This document shows positions 27,245 to 36,344 of a stretch of DNA of 64,000 bases, piece after piece; positions within the stretch are counted from its first letter, which is position 1; every line of letters begins with the position of its first letter. A program made the position numbers and the translations under genes. The notes under the pieces were generated by a model. That model did not search any database. It saw only the letters and a program-made list of their open reading frames with translations, and was not told the DNA's origin. Source of the stretch: a virus; IMG/VR virus record IMGVR_UViG_3300048582_000168, positions 1 through 64,000 of that record. One strand, given 5' to 3'.

Positions 27245-27702
27245 CTTGCACAGAAAAGCAACTCGACCAAATTGCACAAAATGCACAAGTCACTGAACAA
27301 GTCGGGGCTTCTGTGCGCGACCCGTCGGTCCTGATCGGCAGGCCCTACCGCGTCGGCGCACGCGGACCGGACGCCTTCGACTGCTGGGGGCTGATCGTCG
27401 CCTGCTGCCCTTGGCTGCCGGACGATTGGGCCGATGAGGGGCTGGCGGTGCGCCGGGTGATCCGGATTATCGAGGAACAAGAGACGGACGGGCGCTGGCG
27501 GCGCGAGGACGGGCCCTGCGCAGGGGCCATCGCTATTTTCGGGACGGGGGCCCGGGCATCGCACACCGGCCTCGTGTGGCCCGTTTCTGAGGGGTTCCGC
27601 GTCGTTCACGCTTTGCCGGGGGTCGGGGTGGTTTCCCACCAGTTGCCGATGATGGAGAGGATGGGGCTGCGGCTGAAGGGAATCTACACATGGCACGGGT
27701 GA
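27241..27702 (+). CDS. tail-associated NlpC/P60 peptidase
   Basis: The 153-residue product is a papain-like cell-wall peptidase at the tail tip (lambda gpK-like). The active-site Cys is C48 in AFDCWGL and the His is H108 in SHTGLVW, both in the usual context. The first 25 residues are an unusual Gln-rich extension. It likely opens peptidoglycan during DNA entry. Its last 13 bases overlap the next gene. Confidence 0.88.
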   Translation: MTCTEKQLDQIAQNAQVTEQVGASVRDPSVLIGRPYRVGARGPDAFDCWGLIVACCPWLPDDWADEGLAVRRVIRIIEEQETDGRWRREDGPCAGAIAIFGTGARASHTGLVWPVSEGFRVVHALPGVGVVSHQLPMMERMGLRLKGIYTWHG

Positions 27703-29849
27703 TCTACTCGAACAACCCGATGCACCCGCGCGAGGGTGCGCAGATGTTCACCGCAGAGGGGCGGTTCATCGACGTCCTCGAAAGGCGGTTCCCGCACGGG
27801 TTCCAGCACCCCTATGTTGTCTACCGCCGGAACGGGGCGGAGCGGGTCGAGTTGGATGACTTCGACTTCCAGATGGAACCAGAGGAAGTGGTCGCCATTC
27901 TGGAATACCCCGGCGGCGCCATCGTGCCGCTGCTGGTCCAGATCGCGGTGAACTTCCTCGTGACCTTCGCGATCACGCTGATCATCAACCTCCTGTTCCC
28001 GCCCCCGAGAGGCCCCGGTTCGGGTGGGCAGGCGTCGCCCGTCTACAGCTTTCAGGCCCGGCAGAACCAAGCCCGCCTTGGCGAGCCCATCCCGACGATC
28101 TACGGGCGGATGATCACTTACCCGAACATCATCTCTCAGCCCTACTACCGCTACGAGAACAACCAGCAATACCTGAACATGGTCCTCGCCATCGGCCACG
28201 GCTGGCACCAGTTGCACCGCGTCCTGATCGAGAACGACGACATCGCCCGCCTGCCAGCCGGGACCATCAGCGCGTGGATGTTCACGCCCGACCAGCACCA
28301 GAAGAAGATCGGCCCCATCGAAGCACAGACCGGGGTCTGGGAAGACGCGGTCACCAGCCCGCAGGTCGCAGGCCAGCGCCTGATCGGCAACGCGGGGTGG
28401 ATTGGCTGGTTCGAGACGAACGCCGAAGGCACCTCCGCGACGGTGCTGGAATTCGACTTCCTGATGCCGAACGGTCTCTATTGGGTGGACAGCGACGGAA
28501 ACTACCGAGGGTGGAACACGACCGCACGCATGGAAGTGCAACAGATCGACGATCTGGGGAACCCCATCGGCGCGTCGTCGATCTATGACGCGACCTATGG
28601 AGCGGCAAGCCGGACCCCCATCCGCGCCACCTATGCCATCGGCCTTCCCGGCGGCAGGTGGCGGGCGCGTGTTCGGCGGCAGGTGTGGACAGCCGATAAC
28701 CGCGTGATCGAGGAAATGCAGGTCATCGGCATGCGGGCGCGGTTGGAGCGCACCGGGCAGGCGGCCTACGGCGACACGACCATTCTAGTGGTGAAGATCA
28801 AGGCAAACGAGGCGATCTCGGACGCAGCCCAGCGCCGCATCCGGGCAGAGGTGACCCGTCTCTGCCCAACATGGCGCGGCCCGGGGCTGGTGGCGACGTC
28901 GAACCCGGCAGACCATTTCTATGACATCATGACCGACCCGGTGAACGGCGCCGGACGGCCTGTGAGCGAAGTCGACACCGCGACGCTGGAAGCCCTCCGG
29001 CAGCGGTGGGCGAGCCGGTCCGGGTTCAACGGCCAATTCGACCAGCGCGGGACGGTTCTGGGCGGCATCGCGGCGGTGACGGCGGTCGAGCGCGCCCGCC
29101 CGGTCTCTATCGGCGGCACCATGTCGGCCATCGCGGACGGGCCCCAGACGATGCGGACGGCACTGTTCACGCCCGAGAACATCAAGGAAGGCAGCTTCTC
29201 GCTGCGCTACCTCTTCAAGCAGGATGACCCCTACGACGGATACGAAGTCGAATTCTTCGACGCGCGGGACTTCACCCAAGACGTCCGGGTCTGGCCGAAG
29301 TCCTCCGTCCGCCCTCGCACCATCCCCCTTCTGGGCTGCACGAATGCGACGCAAGCGGAGCAATACGCCCGATGGCTTTGGCAACAGGACGTCTACACCC
29401 GCAAGTCGGTGGTTTTCGAGACCGAGATGGAAGGGCTGATCTACGCTCTGGGCGAGCGGTTCGGCGTCGCGCACCCCTTGCCGAACTGGGGCGCCGCCGC
29501 CCGGGTGACGCGGGTGAGCGGGCGCGTCCTTCTTCTGGACAAGGCGTTCGGGCCGGTGACGAACCCCTACGTCTTCCTGCGCAGCGAGACCGGCGGCGTG
29601 AGCGCGCCCATCGGGATCACCATGCGGGACGACACCGACCTGATGGTGACCGAGATCACCCTGAACTCGAACCCGCCGTTTCCGCTGTTCGGCAGGGGCA
29701 ATCAGGAGCCGACGTTCGTCGCCATCGGCAGCGGACAGGACTTCGTGCAGGATTTCATCTTCTCGGAGATTGAGCCCCTGCAGCAAGGGACTGTCCGGAT
29801 CACCGGCATCCTGTATGATACCCGCGTCTGGGGAGGGATCACGACCTGA
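27690..29849 (+). CDS. tail tip / host-specificity protein J-like
   Basis: The 719-residue protein is the central tail-tip component, related to lambda gpJ. It has an N-terminal beta domain, a hydrophobic segment at about residues 78-105 (LLVQIAVNFLVTFAITLII) typical for this family, then LGEPIPTIYGR and the HDII-type region with TTARMEVQQID. The C-terminal part is beta-rich (TEITLNSNPPFPLFG). The gene start overlaps the NlpC/P60 gene, and the stop overlaps the next start (TGATG). Confidence 0.85.
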   Translation: MARVIYSNNPMHPREGAQMFTAEGRFIDVLERRFPHGFQHPYVVYRRNGAERVELDDFDFQMEPEEVVAILEYPGGAIVPLLVQIAVNFLVTFAITLIINLLFPPPRGPGSGGQASPVYSFQARQNQARLGEPIPTIYGRMITYPNIISQPYYRYENNQQYLNMVLAIGHGWHQLHRVLIENDDIARLPAGTISAWMFTPDQHQKKIGPIEAQTGVWEDAVTSPQVAGQRLIGNAGWIGWFETNAEGTSATVLEFDFLMPNGLYWVDSDGNYRGWNTTARMEVQQIDDLGNPIGASSIYDATYGAASRTPIRATYAIGLPGGRWRARVRRQVWTADNRVIEEMQVIGMRARLERTGQAAYGDTTILVVKIKANEAISDAAQRRIRAEVTRLCPTWRGPGLVATSNPADHFYDIMTDPVNGAGRPVSEVDTATLEALRQRWASRSGFNGQFDQRGTVLGGIAAVTAVERARPVSIGGTMSAIADGPQTMRTALFTPENIKEGSFSLRYLFKQDDPYDGYEVEFFDARDFTQDVRVWPKSSVRPRTIPLLGCTNATQAEQYARWLWQQDVYTRKSVVFETEMEGLIYALGERFGVAHPLPNWGAAARVTRVSGRVLLLDKAFGPVTNPYVFLRSETGGVSAPIGITMRDDTDLMVTEITLNSNPPFPLFGRGNQEPTFVAIGSGQDFVQDFIFSEIEPLQQGTVRITGILYDTRVWGGITT

Positions 29850-30337
29850 TGGCCACCACGCTTGCAGTCTTTCCGATGGACGATCTGGGCGCCCCGCTGC
29901 GGGCGAGTTACCGCTATGCGGTGGACATGGGCTTGATCCGGACCCCCTTCGAAAGCGGCGCCGTCCGGCAGCGGCGGAAATACCTGAACCAGCCTGCGGC
30001 CCTCAGCCTCGCATGGGATTTCAACACCGCACAGGTCGCCCGGTTCGGCGGCTTTGCCGATCTGAACGGCTACTCGTGGTTCGCGATGGCGCTACCGTCG
30101 ATCCAGACCCCGGGGAACGAAGTGGACCCGCCGGTCTACGTCACTCCCATCGAACTGCGGTTTTCGACGAACTACGTCGTCAGCGCCACCGGGTTCGACC
30201 GGTTCAAGGTCGAGGTGGCGGCAGAGGTAGCGTCCATGCGCAGCCTGCAGGACTTCCTGCGCCTCTACTGGTCCGACGACGGCAAGGAATTCTATTTCGC
30301 CGACGACGCGACCGGCGTCTACCTCGGGAGAGACTGA
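29849..30337 (+). CDS. tail-tip associated protein of unknown function
   Basis: The 162-residue product is translationally coupled to both neighbours (TGATG at each end). It is compact, aromatic-rich and beta-prone, with no motif I recognise. Encoded between the tail tip and the first fibre protein, it is likely a small structural component or fibre adaptor. Confidence 0.7.
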   Translation: MATTLAVFPMDDLGAPLRASYRYAVDMGLIRTPFESGAVRQRRKYLNQPAALSLAWDFNTAQVARFGGFADLNGYSWFAMALPSIQTPGNEVDPPVYVTPIELRFSTNYVVSATGFDRFKVEVAAEVASMRSLQDFLRLYWSDDGKEFYFADDATGVYLGRD

Positions 30338-31206
30338 TGACCATCAACCGCGACCTTCTGGTTCCGCTCGACACCATCCAAGCCGAATTCCGGGGCGAAC
30401 TCGGGCGGTTTGTCGATGCCTTCAACGCGCTGGTCTCGACCTACGTCGCCCTGCAGTTTGCCACCCTTGCCGAGATCAACGCCGGGACCGAGGCGGGCAA
30501 GGCGATCAGCCCGGCGGGGCTTGCGCAGCACCTGAACACCCAGAGGTTCACCGCAGGCACAGTCAGCGGCGGCGAGGTGGACGGAACGAAGTCCCCGCGC
30601 CTGACCGCGACCGGCAGGCTCGACAGCAGCTTCCTCTCGCTGGCGTCGGCACAGGACATGGCCCAAGGGCAGAACGGCACGGTGCTGGTCACCGCCCTCA
30701 CGTTCGCGGTCGAGGTGTCGGCCCGGATCACGGCAGCCCTCACCGCGCGGATTTCGGCGGGCCCCACGTCGGCTGGCGCGGCGGATGAGGGCAGGGCGCC
30801 GGTCCTGAACGCGGACGGCAGGCTGGACCCGTCCTACCTGATCCCGGTGGCCTCGCTCTACGTCGGCGCGATGAACGCGACGCAGCCGGGTGGCGGGATC
30901 ACTCCCCCGATCATCAACGGGTCGAACCAGCATCAGGTGGGTGCCTACACGATTGTCATGGTCGAGGGGGTCTATGACTTTTCTCGGGGCGAGCCTTCGC
31001 CGACAGGCGTCCCGCTGACGCCTCTGGACTTCATCTATTTCAACGGATCGACGTGGGACGTGATTTCAAACCCGATGGAAGTAGACGACTTCATGCGGCG
31101 CGACGGGTCGACAGCGATGACCGGAGACCTCATGTTCGCGATGGCGGGGCAGTCGGTGCCCCAGCTTCGGATCACCGGGGCGATCATCGACTGCGGCACA
31201 TTCTGA
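30337..31206 (+). CDS. tail fibre-like protein
   Basis: The 289-residue product has a helical N-terminus, then low-complexity stretches with repeated ADGRLDPSYL / ATGRLDSSFLSLA motifs, which are common in fibre shafts. The C-terminal part contains DFIYFNGSTWDVIS and MRRDGSTAMTGDL, the latter typical of short fibre repeats. It is coupled to the previous gene by TGATG. Confidence 0.7.
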   Translation: MTINRDLLVPLDTIQAEFRGELGRFVDAFNALVSTYVALQFATLAEINAGTEAGKAISPAGLAQHLNTQRFTAGTVSGGEVDGTKSPRLTATGRLDSSFLSLASAQDMAQGQNGTVLVTALTFAVEVSARITAALTARISAGPTSAGAADEGRAPVLNADGRLDPSYLIPVASLYVGAMNATQPGGGITPPIINGSNQHQVGAYTIVMVEGVYDFSRGEPSPTGVPLTPLDFIYFNGSTWDVISNPMEVDDFMRRDGSTAMTGDLMFAMAGQSVPQLRITGAIIDCGTF

Positions 31207-31222
31207 CGGGGCAGGGAGCGAG

Positions 31223-32761
31223 ATGAACAACATCGTCCAGACCAAGAGAACCCCGGTCGCAGGCCGCAGGCCGACAGGGCTCATGGCCGGGGAACTCTAT
31301 TTCAACTTCGCGGACCGGACCATCGGCTGCGTCGATGAGAACGGAACCCCCATCGATATCGCGACCGCGATCTCGGTGTCCGCGCTGCCACCCGCAAGCC
31401 CGGTCCCGGGGCTCTTGTGGTATCGCACCGCCGTCCCTGCCGGGCTTTACATCTGGTTCGTCGATGCCGACAGCGCGCAATGGGTGCAGGTAGCGGGCGG
31501 TGGGTCTGGCGGTTCCGGCGGCGGAGGTGGTGGCGGTGGTGGCGACACCAGCGTCCCGGTCGGCCCCAGCCCACCAGCGGACCCGATTGACGGCGACCTG
31601 TGGTTCAGCACGGTCGAGCCCGTGGGGCTGTTTATCTGGGTGACAGACGAAGACGGGGCGGAATGGGTTCCGGTCGGGGGAGCGCCTGCCGAGAACATGC
31701 CTATCGGCGCGGTCTCCTACTTTGCGGGTCCGACCGTGCCGGACGGCTGGCTTCTGTGCGACAATCAAGCCGTCTCATCCCTCTATCCGGATCTGCGCGA
31801 TTACCTCATCGCGGCAGGAAGTCCGTTCGGCATGTCTGGCGCTGACCCGCGCGTCCCTGACCTCCGGGGCGAATTCATCCGGGGCTGGGATGACGGACGG
31901 GGGGTGGACGCAGCACGCGTCTTCGGGTCGGCGCAGCTTGACCAGTTGCAGCGGCTGGTCGGGCAACTTTCATCGGTGCAGACAGTCGGCACGGGCCTGA
32001 TCACGTCCGGCATTCTGCGCCAGTTGGCGTCGACCGCCTCGGCAATCTGGCAGGGCGCGACGTCGGTCAACCGCAACACGACCATGCAGCTTGACACCCT
32101 GTTCGACCCGACGGTTCGGTCGGGCGATGAGACCCGGCCCCGGAACGTCGCCCTCCTGCCCTGCATCAAGGCGTTCGACGCGGTCTCTATCACCGGCATG
32201 GCAGACCTTGCCGAACTGCTGACCGCCATCGCGACCGAGGCAGAGGCCCGGGCGGGGATCAGCAACGAAAAGCTGATGACCCCGGCGATGGTTCAGGCAC
32301 GCAGCGGGGCGCAATTCTTGGCACTGACGGGGCAGACGTCGGCGACCTTCGATCAGGTGCCGAACGAGGCGAACGAAATCGACCTCATCATCAATGGCCT
32401 GAACTACCCGGCGAACGCTGCCGTTCGGCTGGACTGGTCGGGAGCCGCTGCAGCGCGGGCATGGTCGACCCGCATCCGTCACGACGCCGGGGCATACATC
32501 CCGCCGGGTGGGGATGACAACAACACGGTTTTCGTCCTTGATACCGCCGCGACCATTCAGGGGCTCTCCGGGCTGGTGAAGATGACCCGGGATCAGCGCG
32601 GGGGAACTTGGGCTATCGGGGGAAGCCTGCGCCGGTCGACAACGGCGATGCTGGTCTACTCGGGGGTCTTCAACATGCTCGGTGAGCAAACCGCATTCTT
32701 GCGCCTGTCCAGCACCATCGCCATGACGGCGGGCGGGGCTACAGCCCGCTGGAGGATCTGA
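31223..32761 (+). CDS. tail fibre with glycine-rich hinge and tail-collar domain
   Basis: The 512-residue product starts behind GGGAGCG. Residues 1-85 form a beta module, repeated around 115-150 (GLYIWFVDAD and GLFIWVTDED). Between them is a glycine-rich hinge of about 20 residues. Residues 160-235 form a phage tail-collar domain (PIGAVSYFAGPTVPDGWLLC and PRVPDLRGEFIRGWD). The C-terminal 240 residues probably contain the receptor-contact part. It is a main candidate for host recognition. Confidence 0.82.
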   Translation: MNNIVQTKRTPVAGRRPTGLMAGELYFNFADRTIGCVDENGTPIDIATAISVSALPPASPVPGLLWYRTAVPAGLYIWFVDADSAQWVQVAGGGSGGSGGGGGGGGGDTSVPVGPSPPADPIDGDLWFSTVEPVGLFIWVTDEDGAEWVPVGGAPAENMPIGAVSYFAGPTVPDGWLLCDNQAVSSLYPDLRDYLIAAGSPFGMSGADPRVPDLRGEFIRGWDDGRGVDAARVFGSAQLDQLQRLVGQLSSVQTVGTGLITSGILRQLASTASAIWQGATSVNRNTTMQLDTLFDPTVRSGDETRPRNVALLPCIKAFDAVSITGMADLAELLTAIATEAEARAGISNEKLMTPAMVQARSGAQFLALTGQTSATFDQVPNEANEIDLIINGLNYPANAAVRLDWSGAAAARAWSTRIRHDAGAYIPPGGDDNNTVFVLDTAATIQGLSGLVKMTRDQRGGTWAIGGSLRRSTTAMLVYSGVFNMLGEQTAFLRLSSTIAMTAGGATARWRI

Positions 32762-32764
32762 CCC

Positions 32765-33343
32765 ATGAACTTTCCGAACAACCCGACGGTCGGCGACATC
32801 TTCGACTACGCCGGGGTCAGCTTCGTCTGGAACGGGCAGGTCTGGGCTCTGGTCTCGAGCGAGACCGCCGGGGGCGGCGTGCCGCGCGGCGGCATCATCC
32901 TGTGGTCAGGGGCGGCAGACGCCATCCCGACAGGCTGGGCCCTCTGCGACGGGGGAAACGGAACGCCGGACCTGCGCGGGCGGTTTGTCGTGGGCGCGGG
33001 CGGGGTCTACAACCCCGGCGACACGGGCGGGGCTGAGAGCGTCACGCTGGCAGAGAGCCAGATCCCGGCCCACGCCCATGCGGTGAACCTGAACAGCGAC
33101 GCGAAGGGCGGTCACACCCATCAATACGCCCAAGCCCTCAGCTACAATTTTGTTCCAGTTTCGGGCTCGGTCACGAAGGGATTTGTGAACGGGGGTGGGT
33201 ATCCAAACGAGACGTTCAGGACTACGAATGACCCCGGCAATCACACCCATAACGTCAGCGGCAACACCGGGGCGAAGGGCGGCGGAGCGGCGCACGAGAA
33301 CCGTCCGCCATACTTCGCCCTTGCCTACATCATGCGGCTGTGA
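32765..33343 (+). CDS. second collar-type fibre with HxH metal-binding repeats
   Basis: The 192-residue product has a collar-like block (PTGWALCDGGNGTPDLRGRF) and three HxH motifs: AHAHAV, GHTHQY and NHTHNV. In T4 gp12/gp37-type tips such motifs from three chains hold metal ions along the fibre needle. The product ends RPPYFALAYIMRL, the usual end of this fibre type. It is 3 bases behind the previous gene. Confidence 0.8.
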   Translation: MNFPNNPTVGDIFDYAGVSFVWNGQVWALVSSETAGGGVPRGGIILWSGAADAIPTGWALCDGGNGTPDLRGRFVVGAGGVYNPGDTGGAESVTLAESQIPAHAHAVNLNSDAKGGHTHQYAQALSYNFVPVSGSVTKGFVNGGGYPNETFRTTNDPGNHTHNVSGNTGAKGGGAAHENRPPYFALAYIMRL

Positions 33344-33359
33344 GCGGGGCGGAGACCGG

Positions 33360-33674
33360 ATGCTGGACAAGAAAAACGCGGCATGGTTCCTGATGACCCT
33401 GATGTTGCTCCTGAGCGTCCTGATGATCTTTCACCTTTTGACCCTTTGGGTCGGGGTGGCGGTCTGCCGGGACTACGGGGCAGCCCTCCTGCAGCGCGTC
33501 GTCGCGGACCCGGCCTACCGCATCGCGGCGCCGTCGAACACCTGCGCGACCCTCGAATCGACCCTGAGCGAAGCCGTCGACAAATACCTGTCGGTGATCC
33601 TCTCCCTCATCGGCGGGGCAGCCGTCTCCGGCGGCGTGGCCGCCTCCAACCAGAGAAGGGATGACGAAGAATGA
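33360..33674 (+). CDS. putative holin, two membrane segments
   Basis: The 104-residue product starts at ATG 33360 behind GGAGA. Residues 8-35 (AWFLMTLMLLLSVLMIFHLLTLWV-type) and about 79-97 (VILSLIGGAAVSGGVAAS) are membrane segments; the tail is charged (QRRDDEE). The gene overlaps the M15 endolysin start by four bases, the normal arrangement of a lysis pair. The two-segment topology fits a holin, but this is inferred from position and hydropathy. Confidence 0.65.
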   Translation: MLDKKNAAWFLMTLMLLLSVLMIFHLLTLWVGVAVCRDYGAALLQRVVADPAYRIAAPSNTCATLESTLSEAVDKYLSVILSLIGGAAVSGGVAASNQRRDDEE

Positions 33675-34156
33675 GCGACCTCCTGAAACAGCTTGCCGCA
33701 TGGGCCGAGACCGAAGGGTTCGACCCGGACAAGGACTACACCCTGCCGATCAGCGAAGGCGATGAGCCCGAGGCAGCACCCCTGCCGCCCCCGCCGGTTC
33801 TGGCGCCGGGGCAGTTGTCGAAGAACTTCCATGAACGCGAATTCCGCTGCCGGGGCACCGGCACCCTGCCGCCCGGCGGGATGGACCCGCGCCTGATCGA
33901 CGTCCTGCAGCGGATCAGGGATCACTACGGCGCCCCAGTGACCATCAATTCGGGCTTCCGGTCGGCCTCGCACAACGCGGCGGTCGGCGGTGCAAGGAAC
34001 TCGCAGCACCTCCTCGGCACGGCGGCGGACTTCACGGTCCGGGGTGTCTCCCCGGCGCAGGTGTTCCGCGACCTTGACCCCCTGTGGCCGGGCGGCCTCG
34101 GGCGCTACAACGGGTTCACCCACATCGACACCCGGGCAGTCCGCACCCGCTGGTGA
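33671..34156 (+). CDS. endolysin, peptidase M15 family
   Basis: The 161-residue product is an M15A-type zinc peptidase that cuts peptide cross-links of the cell wall. Zinc ligands are visible as H113 and D120 in SQHLLGTAAD and H151 in GFTHID, with the family sequence NSGFRSASHNAAVGGA before them. A proline-rich linker (residues 30-46) precedes the domain. It is the last gene of the late block and faces the leftward terminator. Confidence 0.9.
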   Translation: MSDLLKQLAAWAETEGFDPDKDYTLPISEGDEPEAAPLPPPPVLAPGQLSKNFHEREFRCRGTGTLPPGGMDPRLIDVLQRIRDHYGAPVTINSGFRSASHNAAVGGARNSQHLLGTAADFTVRGVSPAQVFRDLDPLWPGGLGRYNGFTHIDTRAVRTRW

Positions 34157-34164
34157 CCCCATAG

Positions 34165-34195
34165 AAAAGCCCGCCGGTCTTTGCGACCGGCGGGC
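34165..34195 (-). terminator. terminator between convergent late and early blocks
   Basis: GCCCGCCGGTC (34169-34179) pairs perfectly with GACCGGCGGGC (34185-34195) over 11 bp with a 5-base loop. Read leftward, TTTTC follows the stem, so it is best suited to end early leftward transcription. It may also slow rightward transcription. Confidence 0.8.
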
Positions 34196-34246
34196 CCTCG
34201 CCGTCCCCCATGAAGTGAATCGATGATAGGCGCCCAGAGCGGGGCG

Positions 34247-34708
34247 TCAACCGGGGTCCGGGGTTTCCCGCGCATCCTCGGGCGGCAGGTGAGCGGAAAG
34301 CCCCTGCAGGAGCCGTTTGATGGCCTCCCGTTCCCGGCGGAACTTGTCCAGCGTGGTGATGACAAAGACCTTCTTGGGGTCGGCGTCCGGGTCAGTATCG
34401 AGGATCCGGAACAGGGAGCCCGAGAGGATGGTCGCCAGTGTTTCCCGTGAAACAATCGACACATCCGGGGCGGTCCCGGGCATAGCCTCGGCAGCGGTGG
34501 CGGTTTTCTTGGTCAGCACCCGTCCCGCCTGCTGGGGTTCAGGCGCCCGTTCGAACCTGTAGCCCATGGCGGCAAGCAGCTTGCGGACCTCATCGTGCGA
34601 GACTTGGTAGCGGTTCGAAATGGCCTGCAGGGCGGCGAAGGTGATGGCCCCGTCGTGCTTCGCGGCATCGCGGGAAATCAGCTTCCGCTTGGTGGCGGTG
34701 ATGGTCAT
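34247..34708 (-). CDS. unknown early protein carrying an internal parS-like site
   Basis: The 153-residue product is the last gene of the long leftward early operon. The N-terminal 50 residues (ITFAALQAISNRYQVSHDEVRKLLAAMGY) look like a small winged or helix-turn-helix domain. The C-terminal half is charged and helical. The part encoding IVSRETL contains a 16-bp site that differs from parS in one base. The protein itself is not recognised. Confidence 0.7.
   Translation of the reverse strand: MTITATKRKLISRDAAKHDGAITFAALQAISNRYQVSHDEVRKLLAAMGYRFERAPEPQQAGRVLTKKTATAAEAMPGTAPDVSIVSRETLATILSGSLFRILDTDPDADPKKVFVITTLDKFRREREAIKRLLQGLSAHLPPEDARETPDPG
34439..34454. promoter_or_regulatory. parS-like ParB binding site
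   Basis: TGTTTCCCGTGAAACA differs from the bacterial parS consensus TGTTTCACGTGAAACA at one position. It lies inside the coding sequence of the preceding entry. A one-mismatch 16-mer is not expected by chance in 64 kb. Confidence 0.6.
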
Positions 34709-34998
34709 GCGGACCCCCCTGCGCGCACGGGCTGGGACAGGGGAAAGCTGCCATGCCTTTTGACGAAGGCCATGCTGCAGCGACGGTCGAAATCCATTCC
34801 CGCAGCGGTCAGCGCATAGACCTCCGCGCCGCCGGGTTCGGTCGTCTTGCGCAGGAGGCCCGCACCGATCAACTCGTCAAGCGCGAGTGCCGCCTCATCG
34901 CTTGGCCGGGCTTCGACCATCTCGAACCGCAGGGTGAACCTGTCGATCATCCAAAGGCCGCCAAGCAGGGCCTTGGCGCGGTCGGAAATCGCACTCAT
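34705..34998 (-). CDS. unknown early protein, winged-helix-like
   Basis: The 97-residue product is coupled to both neighbours by ATGA-type overlaps. Residues 35-75 (LALDELIGAGLLRKT...GAEVYALTAAGMDFDRR) read like the recognition helix and wing of a winged-helix domain. There is no further motif. It might be a small DNA-binding protein of the early programme. Confidence 0.65.
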   Translation of the reverse strand: MSAISDRAKALLGGLWMIDRFTLRFEMVEARPSDEAALALDELIGAGLLRKTTEPGGAEVYALTAAGMDFDRRCSMAFVKRHGSFPLSQPVRAGGSA

Positions 34999-35366
34999 GC
35001 CGTCACCTTCCCCGGGGCCCGGCGGAGCGCAGCCAAGACGTCGGTGTCCCGCGCATCGACCAGTTTCTTGATCTCGGTCTGCCGGGTCTGCCAGAGGACG
35101 AAGGCCGCCGTGCAGTAGGCCATCCCCTCCTCTTTCGAGGCGAAGACGTGCAGGATTTCATCGTAGCGCGGGACGAAGAACTTGTCGGCCAGAGTGCCGT
35201 CGGGGTTCATCGGCGACAGCTTGACCTTCAGCCCGAGGCTGATGACCTGACAGGGGCGCGAGTAGGGACAGTTGTCCTTCCAGATGCGGTGGTAGATCGC
35301 CACCCAGTCGCCAACCTGCAGGACAGGCTGGCCGGGGGCGGACGGGGCGATGGGGGATTGGGTCAT
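34995..35366 (-). CDS. unknown early protein
   Basis: The 123-residue product starts at ATG 35366, overlapping the previous stop. It contains a small beta-barrel-like part (QVGDWVAIYHRIWKDN, CQVISLGLKVKLSP) of the kind seen in SH3-like or KOW-like modules, and a helical end. I do not recognise the family. Confidence 0.65.
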   Translation of the reverse strand: MTQSPIAPSAPGQPVLQVGDWVAIYHRIWKDNCPYSRPCQVISLGLKVKLSPMNPDGTLADKFFVPRYDEILHVFASKEEGMAYCTAAFVLWQTRQTEIKKLVDARDTDVLAALRRAPGKVTA

Positions 35367-35767
35367 TTGAAGGCTCTCGGGTTCAGGGTGGCGAGGGTTT
35401 CGGTGGCGAGGGTTCGGGGATCGTTGTGACCGGCGGCGATGGCCTGCAAGGCAGCGATCAGGGACGGAGTGGCCTGCGCCCGGGCAAAGCGGATGCGGTC
35501 GGGCTCCCACTTGGCCTCGTAGGCTGCCTGCGAGGCCACACGGCGGGCTTCGACGGCGGCAGGATCATGGATAGCGCAGTAGGCCGCCTCGGGCCCGTGG
35601 CCGCGCGATTTGGCGCACTGGCCGGGGATCATGGCGCGACCGGGCGGATAGACCTCCTCGCAGCACAAAGCCGGGTCAGGAGGGCAGCCGCGCGGGTTCC
35701 CAGCCCAGTCGCCATAGCGCCGCTTGTGGAGCGACGTCAGGGTGGTGAATTTCGGCTTCTTCGCCAT
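35363..35767 (-). CDS. small Cys/His-rich early protein
   Basis: The 134-residue product is the first gene after the 35.8-kb promoter and has CTGAAAGG in its leader. Residues 30-70 contain a CC pair, then GQCAKSRGHG and AAYCAIHDP, which together could bind one zinc. The C-terminus is helical with a repeated TLATETLATLNP. Function unknown. Confidence 0.7.
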   Translation of the reverse strand: MAKKPKFTTLTSLHKRRYGDWAGNPRGCPPDPALCCEEVYPPGRAMIPGQCAKSRGHGPEAAYCAIHDPAAVEARRVASQAAYEAKWEPDRIRFARAQATPSLIAALQAIAAGHNDPRTLATETLATLNPRAFK

Positions 35768-35796
35768 CGGCGTTACCTTTCAGGATCGATGCAGCC

Positions 35797-35836
35797 GAGT
35801 TAGACCGTCTTGCTTGGAAATGCAAGTCCAGACTTG
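35797..35836 (-). promoter_or_regulatory. leftward promoter with operator palindrome
   Basis: Read leftward: -35 TTGCAT (35825-35820), 17-bp spacer, -10 TAACTC (35802-35797). The -35 overlaps the palindrome CAAGTC-CA-GACTTG (35823-35836). CTGAAAGG follows at 35783-35776. Confidence 0.65.
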
Positions 35837-35841
35837 ACGAT

Positions 35842-36078
35842 TTAGCCGCCCCGCATGTCCGCCGCCCGTTCGACCTCATCGGCGTGACGGTCGATCATCC
35901 GGGCGATGTAGCGCAGCCCTTCGACCGGCAGGGCGGCCTCCTTGATCGCGGTGACCAGCGCGGCAGGCGACTGTTCAAGGCCGATGGCGGAGAGGATGCG
36001 AGGCAGGTCCAATTCGAGAGAGGACACGGCCCGCGCCTGCGCGGCGGAGAGGTGGTCGAGGCGGTCTTTGTCGGTCAT
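35842..36078 (-). CDS. unknown small helical early protein
   Basis: The 78-residue product starts at ATG 36078, coupled to the stop of the upstream gene. It is fully helical in appearance, with a C-terminal ARMIDRHADEVERAADM. Its stop lies just upstream of the 35.8-kb promoter palindrome. Function unknown. Confidence 0.65.
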   Translation of the reverse strand: MTDKDRLDHLSAAQARAVSSLELDLPRILSAIGLEQSPAALVTAIKEAALPVEGLRYIARMIDRHADEVERAADMRGG

Positions 36079-36344
36079 GGCAGGGAACTCACAGAATGAT
36101 TGATGGAAGGCTCGTGACGGGCAGAGAACCGCCAACTGATGCCCTTGGGGTCGATGATGACGATCAGGAAGGCGCTGTCTTGCGACCTCTCCCAGCCATC
36201 CCGGTCGTCGTAGTCAAGAGCGCAGGCGATTTCGGCGGCATCCTCCGCGTCGAGGATCCGGCGCCCGGTGCGCGACGTCAGCACCCGCGCGTCGTCAGCG
36301 CACTCGCCGTCCTCGGGATAGTAGGCTTTCCAGACGTCGGTCAT
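36075..36344 (-). CDS. unknown small acidic early protein
   Basis: The 89-residue product starts MTDVWKAYYPEDGECADDAR and is acidic. Coupling by ATGA-type overlap on both sides supports both ends. No motif is recognised. Confidence 0.65.
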   Translation of the reverse strand: MTDVWKAYYPEDGECADDARVLTSRTGRRILDAEDAAEIACALDYDDRDGWERSQDSAFLIVIIDPKGISWRFSARHEPSINHSVSSLP

